NCBI GenBank assembly: GCA_021030915.1
Contig: JAGEMR010000238.1
Coordinates: forward strand, 1 to 24,515
Direction: 5' to 3'
Length of the DNA: 24,515 bases
From: Astrothelium macrocarpum
Taxonomy: Eukaryota > Ascomycota > Dothideomycetes > Trypetheliales > Trypetheliaceae
The position numbers were made by a program, and so were the translations under genes. Of the stretch, positions 18,688-24,515 are shown in pieces; position 1 is the stretch's first letter; every line of letters starts with the position of its first letter. A model generated the notes under the pieces. The model was not told the origin of the DNA, searched no databases, and worked only from the letters and a program-made list of their open reading frames with translations.

Positions 18688-21600
18688 CTATTTCATGAGC
18701 TCTTCGACCTTCTTGCGTTCTGCATCGATCTGGTTCTGCAGCTTGCGCGTTTGATTCATCGCTTGATCCCTAGATGTCATCGTAAGCATGGCCTGACGGT
18801 TCCTGCATAAGTGTATCGGATGGAAAAACCCACCTCTCAGATTGCAGCTCGGCAACCTCCATCTGCGCCAGATTCATCCGGCCCACCACCTCCTGCATTT
18901 CCTGGTCCGCGTTCGTCAGCGCCGCTTCCAATTCCTTGACCCGATTCTCCAACGTCTCTGTCCGCGTCGACTCGGCCATGCTGATGCCGAGACCGCTCGT
19001 TGTCTTATCTAATCGTGGACTTCGTGCAGCGAATAGCGGGGTCAAGGGACTTTTGCGACTGCCTCCATTTGCACCATTCGGTGATAACGGTGCACCTCGC
19101 ATCCGCTGGAGCTGGGCAGTGTGAGCCTCGCGCATGTCGCGAACCTCTTGTTCGTGCTCGGCGAGCGCGTCTTCCGATTCTTGCTGCGCACTCATCACCT
19201 TGTCCTCGAGACTGCGGAGCTGAGATTGCAGCTCGTTGATTCTCGTCGCGCTGCTCTTTTGTTCCTCCTCGCCACGACCGATTGCGTCTGCAAGTCTTTG
19301 CCTCAGAGCAGTATTGGACTGCAGCTGCTGTTGCACTTGGCTGGCAAGCTCATCCATACGAGACGCTGACTCATTGAGCTGCTTCGCCAATGATTGCTCC
19401 TTGCCAATATGTTGCACTTCAGATTGTTGGAGTCGCTTTGCCTCCCGCCTGTAATCTTGAGCTTGGTTCATGGCAAAATCTCGCTCGGCTTCAGCTTCAG
19501 TAATTGACTGCTTGAGCAAATCCATCGTCTGTTCGACTTCGATGCCCAGCGCATTGCTTCCATTCTTTTCCATTTCCTTGATTCGCGTCATCGACAGAGC
19601 ATGCGTAGCACGTAGATCTTTGTATGCACGGTCGAGTGCGAGCGAATCCGCCCCTTTTTCACCATTGCTGGTAAACGCGTTGGAATCCGGAATGAAAATG
19701 TCGTTTTGCTGAAGCAATGTTCGCAAAGACGTAGTTTCCTCTTGAGCCCGATCCAGGTCCAACTTGAGGCCTCCCAGGCCCTTTTCACACTGCCACTTTT
19801 GGTCCAAAGCTTCGTCTGCTCGCCGGCGAAGGGAGTTGATCTCTTGTCGTAGTTGTTTGACCTCTCTACTAAAAGCTTGTCGGCGGGGTGATCCGTTGAG
19901 TGCTTCATCTCGCTCTGCCTCGAGTCGTTTGACAAGCTTTGCATGATCCCTAGCCTGCACTTCTTGTCTCTCAAGCAAGTTCTTCAAAGCTTTGTGGAGG
20001 GCATCGCGTTGTTCTTCAACATCCTTCAGCCGATCAAGAGACAACGGCTCACCCTTTTCAACCCGGTCCTTGACTGAATTCGAACGTGACAGAGAACCTG
20101 ATCGAACAATCGGACTTCGGGCAAGAGAGTTTGACCTGGTCAGACCTGCACGAGGAGCGCTAGAATCATTCTCCTCGGCAATAGAGTCGAAGCGTGGCCT
20201 CTGCGCTTGTCCTTGCATGTCCATTTGCATCCTTCTTGCACTCTTCAGCGTTTCGTTTTCTGTTTTGACTGCTTGAAGCTCCTGCTGCATACGAGTGTTG
20301 TCATAGACAAGCTTCTCATGGTCTGTCGCCTGTGTTTCAAGCCCTTCAAGTTGTGCGCGTAATTTGGGTACTACTTCATCACGTAGATTATCTCGTTCGT
20401 TCGTGAGGGGTTCGAGTTCTTCGCGAAGGGCGGTTAACAAGTCTTCGAAGCTCTGGATGGTTTGCCGCTCTTCGTTGAGCTTCCGTCGTGTGTCCTCGAG
20501 CGATTTCTCTAGACTTTGAACACGCTCGTTACTTGTGCCACCTTGCGCATCCTCCTTGGCTCGGAGCTTGTCTTCAAGTGCATGTACTTGAGCTTCCAAG
20601 TCCCGTCTATTTCTCATTTCTTGTTGTGCCTTTTCTGCCATATCAACTCTGAACTGCGCCTTCTCCTGCTCGGCTTTCCTTCGTAGCTTCTCCAGTTCTT
20701 CTATTTTCGAATCGCTGTCGCTGATCGGATACCTCACCGAACTTGCGCCAGAGTCCGAGTAATAGTCGCTGGTGCGCCGACCAGCTTCAGAACCAGCAAA
20801 AGGCGCTTCTGACTTCCATCGCTCCACCTCGTCCTCCAACTCCATCTCTCTTCGGATCGACCCAGCCAACTCCGCACTAACCTCGCGCAACTCGCGCTCC
20901 AGCTCTTCGACGTGAGCATTGATGCTGGGTGATGATGACAGTAGTGGGGTACCAGGGACGTTAAAGTATGATGTTTGACCATTGGAACCATTTGCCTTTG
21001 GGATGTCGATAGCAGATGGTATGGACGTCCGAGCAACCATGTCTCGAGATACATTCCCTACCAGATGCACTCCATTAGCTACTGGAGACAATGACTTGTC
21101 GGAAAATGTTGTCGTGGGCGAATCGTAAGGTTGCTGTGGTTTCCAGCCGAAGAATGAAGTGAACCTTTGCGCTGGTGAGACGGGCTTCGAGACCGGGCCA
21201 TTATCGTCGTCTGAGTCGGTCAAGTCGGCAGCATAGTCTGAAGCAACGCCATTCAATTTCAAGGATAAATTAAATGGAACACTGGGTCGCTCCAAAGGCA
21301 TATTAGGGAACTTTTTCTGCCGAAGGACCCCCGGATCGCTGCTGGTGCCGGCACCCGTTTTATGTGAGACGACTTGAGTATCAGAATTATGAGATTTGGT
21401 ATGGTCTCCCGCAGGACTCGTCAACGATGAGGCTCGAGGCGGGATAGGCCAGTGTTGGGATTCGTCTGCAATAGAAACTTTTTTCCGGTGTTCAGATTTT
21501 TGTCCAGTCGGATAAAAGTCATTGGTTATGGGCGTTTGGCCATGAGGGTACCTGTTTCGTATCACGTCAGTTTCATTACACAAGTACACGGCATATATAA

Positions 21601-21989
21601 TAGGTCGCTGAGGTATGCCAAGTGGAACAATTGACGACTCACGCATCAAGGTCTCGCAACGCAAACTCTTGAAGGCTGATTTCTGCAATCGATTGCGATC
21701 GGGTGCTGCCTTCGGACGGCGACTGCGGCGACCGTTGCGATCGAGCTTTCAGTGGAGATTCAGGATCTGTGAAGCGCGTGGCCACCGGAGAAGCATTCAC
21801 TGGTAGGGGCTTTCTCTTCACAGTTGGTGAAGTTGGAACAGTGGATGTCTCGTGGGACGCAGGCGACGTCGGCTCCTCAGCGTCGGTGTGATGTGTTTCG
21901 ATCTTGGACTGGGGAGGAGGTGAAACATGAGAGCCAGTCGCTTCTGATGATCCTCGCTGGGCATGCGAGGGTACATTGTAAGGGGGCAT
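18688..21989 (-). CDS. Large coiled-coil protein, function unassigned
   Basis: Exons in coding order 21989-21643, 21551-18834 and 18769-18688 join to 1048 aa. Introns are 91 nt (GTGAGT..CTGAC..ACAG) and 64 nt (GTGGGT..CTAG). Residues 1-325 are Ser/Pro/Thr-rich and disordered, with SPTVKRKPLP, an acidic DLTDSDDD patch and an aromatic motif RFTSFFGWKP near 245-254 that may be a short binding motif. From about 326 to the end the protein is long heptad-repeat coiled coil rich in Glu, Arg, Leu and Gln, interrupted by a Ser-rich break containing repeated RSNSLARSP/RSGSLSRSNS phosphosite-like motifs and another near LSPNGANGGSRKSPLTP. Such fungal proteins are often labelled Uso1-like or M-repeat by coiled-coil similarity alone. 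No such function is claimed. The start is the first good ATG, MPPYNVPS. Confidence 0.8.
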
Positions 21990-22734
21990 TCTTTGTTGCT
22001 GGAGATTACTACATTGAGCCCTGATAGGCACACCAAGCCAGCAACTAAAGAATGAAAAACAGTGAACGGTGAGGCTTGCTTGCCGAGTAGCACGGGGAGG
22101 GATGCCTGTTCTACAGGCCCTCGTCTTATTGCTCAAGCTTCAAAGCGTTCTCCAGTGTCCACGATAGTCGTAGCGTAGGGTTTGGCTGAAATGATAACAA
22201 CAATTCTCCTTCCGGCACGCATTGAGGGCCGCCACCATTCCTCTCTGGACACAATAAGGAGGCACGAAGAGGGAAGCACGGCCAGCTGGCGACCCCTTTC
22301 CTTGGGCGCCGTCTTCCATTCTTGAGCAATTGGTCCATGTGGCTTCTAGCCTAGCGCCCAGTCTCGGCGGCTAGGCAAAACGATCTTCAGGTACAGACAT
22401 CTGATTGGCTAATGAGAAAAGGGGCTTTCAACCTCCCCTCGCGCTAGTAGTCTAGGAACCGCCGAGAGATAAGGTACAAACCATTCGAGAGTTCGATGCT
22501 CTCAAGGGTCGGAAATATTTGGATCGGCAAAGATCGAGGAGACGTTTAGCAAGGAAATTCGGCCCAGATGCTCACCCCATATTGATTGGGGCAAACGTGC
22601 AACAAAGGGTGCGCCGGCATTCTCTTTGCCACAGACCGTGGTATCCGCCAACAAAATGAGAGCTCGCTACTCAGAAGTGCTTATAGGGTCTACCACGGTG
22701 TTATGAACCACACCACCGCGTGGCTCACGCTGTA
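21990..22734. promoter_or_regulatory. Upstream region of the coiled-coil gene
   Basis: About 745 bp between the coiled-coil start codon and the pogo-like element. It contains an AGCCAATCA CCAAT-box (reverse orientation, 22402-22410) 413 nt upstream of the start, the same 9-mer as upstream of RPB12. It also contains a GC-rich hairpin (22349-22376), listed separately. No gene is supported. Confidence 0.4.
22349..22376. repeat. GC-rich imperfect hairpin
   Basis: GCCTAGCGCC (22349-22358) pairs with GGC-G-GCTAGGC (22366-22376) around the loop CAGTCTC, with one bulged G: ten paired bases in all. AAAA follows directly. It lies in the upstream region of the coiled-coil gene. It could be a palindromic binding site, an RNA hairpin or chance. 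Confidence 0.5.
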
Positions 22735-22775
22735 CATGCGCTCCGCATACGATCAGCATACGAACCTCATGCATT
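22735..22775 (+). repeat. Left terminal inverted repeat of the pogo-like element
   Basis: This 41-bp end retains G and C at positions where the right end has A and T, so it is the less mutated copy. It overlaps the last codons of the transposase frame, which ends at 22767. Confidence 0.85.
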
Positions 22776-24479
22776 TCGCACCCACATCTCCAAATCTAAA
22801 TCTGAACTATCTGAAGAGTCATTAGATACATAATTTATCTCTTCCGATTTTTCTTTTTTTGATGCAGTCTTTGTTGGTCGTCCACGGCGACGTTTCATAT
22901 GCGGCTTCTTTTCTGATGTGTATGCAATTTGCAATACATTCGCAGTTATATAAACATTAACGCCCTCTAATTCGACTCTTTTACCCTTAATATTGCGCTT
23001 TCGTTTATCAAGAAATTCTGATTGATCTGCCAATTGTTTGGCTATAATGGCGATCATTACGTTTTGAGATTCGCAAAAATGTGTCATACGTTTAGTATAA
23101 CGCTTTACAGGCGAACCAATTGTATTGCTTTTATCCAAAATTTCTATGAACTTTTTATTTGATTTGATAAGTGTAATAGTTTCTGGAGGAGAGTTCTTTA
23201 GTAATGAATGATCCAAATTGTTTGAGTCAGATGGTATGGAAGTTTTTGTGTACAGCGATGGTTGTGTCTAAGGCAATTCATCCAAGATTCGCCTGCGATT
23301 CAAAGGCATTATACCTGCGCCTCGAAAGCCAGCACGAATGTTTTCCTTTGACATAGCCATATTACGCGCCCGAATGAATATCTCAATCCATTCTGCTTTA
23401 GGCGTCCGTTGTGTGCTGAACCTACAAAGCGTAACTGTTTCGCTTATATGGAACCGTTTGAATGCAGAGAATACACCCACATCAAACGGTTGAAATATAT
23501 GCGAATAATATGGTGGCATAATCATAAGATCGATTTTGTTTTCCATACAATAGGCGATGAATTTGGCCTGAATATGGCTGCCGTGGCCATCTGCGATGAG
23601 GAGACGCCTGCGATTCCCACATCGTTCGCGTATTAAAGGATCAAAAACCTCAGTCAACCAATGTAATGCCAATTCATTTGACGTCCAGCCATTTTTGCTA
23701 ATTACGAAATGATATTCTGATAATGTTTCTGCGGACAGCCAACGTGAATTCAATTATGCACCTTTGAAGATCAAGAGAGGCGCAAATGCCTCGCCTGCTA
23801 CACTGATACACTCAACCACTATAACCCATTCTTATTTGCCTGCCACAATCTTTTGTCTCTTTTTTATATCAAGATGAACCAACACCTTAGATGATTGTTC
23901 TTCACCAATACCAAATCCTGATTCGTTCATATTGTAGATGTCTGAAATATTATATCCATATTCTTTTTACTACGTTTCGAATGCGTCAAATCAGCGATTC
24001 ACCGTTTCTACAATTGCTCCATTTATACGAGCAGATTCTAACTGACCAACGTACATATTGCGAATTTGAGGATGTCGTTTAATAAAACATTCGATCTAAT
24101 TGACGTCAATAGATTCAAAATAGGTTTATACAGAATGTAAATGGGACGCGTAATAAACGCGCTTTTCTCGCAAGAATTCAATAAACTCAGTCAACAATGA
24201 ATATATAATTGGAATTCCTGCGATAGTATATCATTTAATCCAATGAATTAAAATTGATTTTTCAGTATTTGTTAAAAATTGTTGTAATTCTTTAACAGTT
24301 ATTGGTGATAAACCGTCGTTTAATCTGCATTTTAACGTCGAATATGGAATTTTAAACTCCCATATAATTTCACGAATTGATAAAAATGAATTTTTAAAAA
24401 ATGCATCACAAATAACTTGTATTTGTTTTTCAATTTCCATGTTTTTTGAAAAATTTTGAATTGTTATGATTGAATGCAT
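22767..24479 (-). pseudogene. Pogo-like DDE transposase, inactivated by nine stop codons
   Basis: A single frame of 571 codons from ATG at 24479 to TGA at 22767, with no frameshift. Premature stops lie at 24231, 24126, 24096, 23991, 23970, 23967, 23832, 23754 and 23268 (lowest base of each). The N-terminus has a psq/CENP-B-type helix-turn-helix region (IREIIWEFKIPYSTLKCRL). The DDE domain shows YNMNESGFG, where the usual first catalytic Asp is Asn, then LIADGHGSH with the second Asp and HIFQPFDVGVFSAFK with the third. A GAGIMPLNRRRILDELP segment and a basic KRRRGRPTK tail follow. All nine stops could arise from CAA, CAG or TGG by C-to-T or G-to-A change, as RIP does. The element cannot make a working transposase. 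Confidence 0.88.
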
Positions 24480-24513
24480 GCGAATTATATGCTAATCGTA
24501 TGCGGAGCGTATG
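24473..24513 (-). repeat. Right terminal inverted repeat of the pogo-like element
   Basis: This is the reverse complement of the left end with 34 of 41 positions identical. It begins immediately outside the transposase start codon (24479), with a small overlap. Confidence 0.85.
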
Positions 24514-24515
24514 TA

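Larger units (their letters stand above)
22735..24513 (-). mobile_element. Pogo-like (Tc1/mariner) DNA transposon, full length, mutated
   Basis: A 1779-bp element bounded by TA on each side (22733-22734 and 24514-24515, the last two bases of the window). The terminal inverted repeats are 41 bp with seven mismatches, five of them C/T or G/A transitions. They start CATGCGCTCCGCATACG on the left and CATACGCTCCGCATACG on the right (reverse strand). One transposase frame runs on the minus strand. TA duplication, length and a DDE protein with a GAGIMPLN tail are typical of fungal pogo/Fot1-type elements. Stop codons and raised AT in the right half point to RIP. Confidence 0.9.

Noticed and set aside
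22487..22503. A tRNA T-arm-like hairpin, GAGAG-TTCGATG-CTCTC.
   Set aside because: No matching acceptor stem, D-arm or anticodon arm can be placed 50-70 nt upstream, so there is no tRNA.

Overview
The window is nuclear DNA of a filamentous ascomycete fungus. This rests on short spliceosomal introns (45-139 nt, GT..AG), a COT1/Cbk1 kinase gene, a fungal mitoribosomal uL10m, a fungal-type NLR with an alpha/beta-hydrolase N-terminus, and AT-rich repeat copies that look RIP-mutated. A Dothideomycete (Pleosporales-like) host is a guess; the sequence alone does not prove it.

Layout. 1 to about 885 is an extremely AT-rich block with no readable gene. 1493-5362 (minus) is a multi-exon NLR gene, reconstructed here as SesB-like alpha/beta-hydrolase + NB-ARC + TPR, about 1010 aa. 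It has seven inferred introns, and two of them each contain a whole MITE. 5363-6726 has no recognisable gene. 6727-7788 (minus) is mitochondrial ribosomal protein uL10m. 8447-8855 (plus) is a small ABM-domain protein with one intron. 9734-10608 is a cluster of three more MITE-type copies. 11382-12103 (minus) is a disordered hypothetical protein. 12663-13017 (plus) is RNA polymerase subunit Rpb12 (ABC10-alpha). 13018-15303 is 2.3 kb with no supported gene. 15304-17489 (minus) is the NDR-family kinase COT1/Cbk1 with five exons. 18688-21989 (minus) is a 1048-aa coiled-coil protein with three exons. 22735-24513 is a full-length pogo-like DNA transposon with 41-bp inverted repeats and TA target duplications. 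Its transposase frame is uninterrupted by frameshifts but carries nine stop codons.

How it fits together. The centre and right (about 6.7-22 kb) are ordinary housekeeping or conserved genes. The left end and right edge are accessory: an NLR of the kind used in fungal non-self recognition beside an AT-rich block, and a mutated transposon. The most notable finding is one MITE family (CACCAG ends, TIRs of about 60-75 bp, apparent 4-bp target duplications). It has inserted separately into two introns of the NLR gene without touching an exon, and forms a second cluster 5 kb away. Exon joins were inferred from reading frame, splice signals and family conservation; no transcript data were available.
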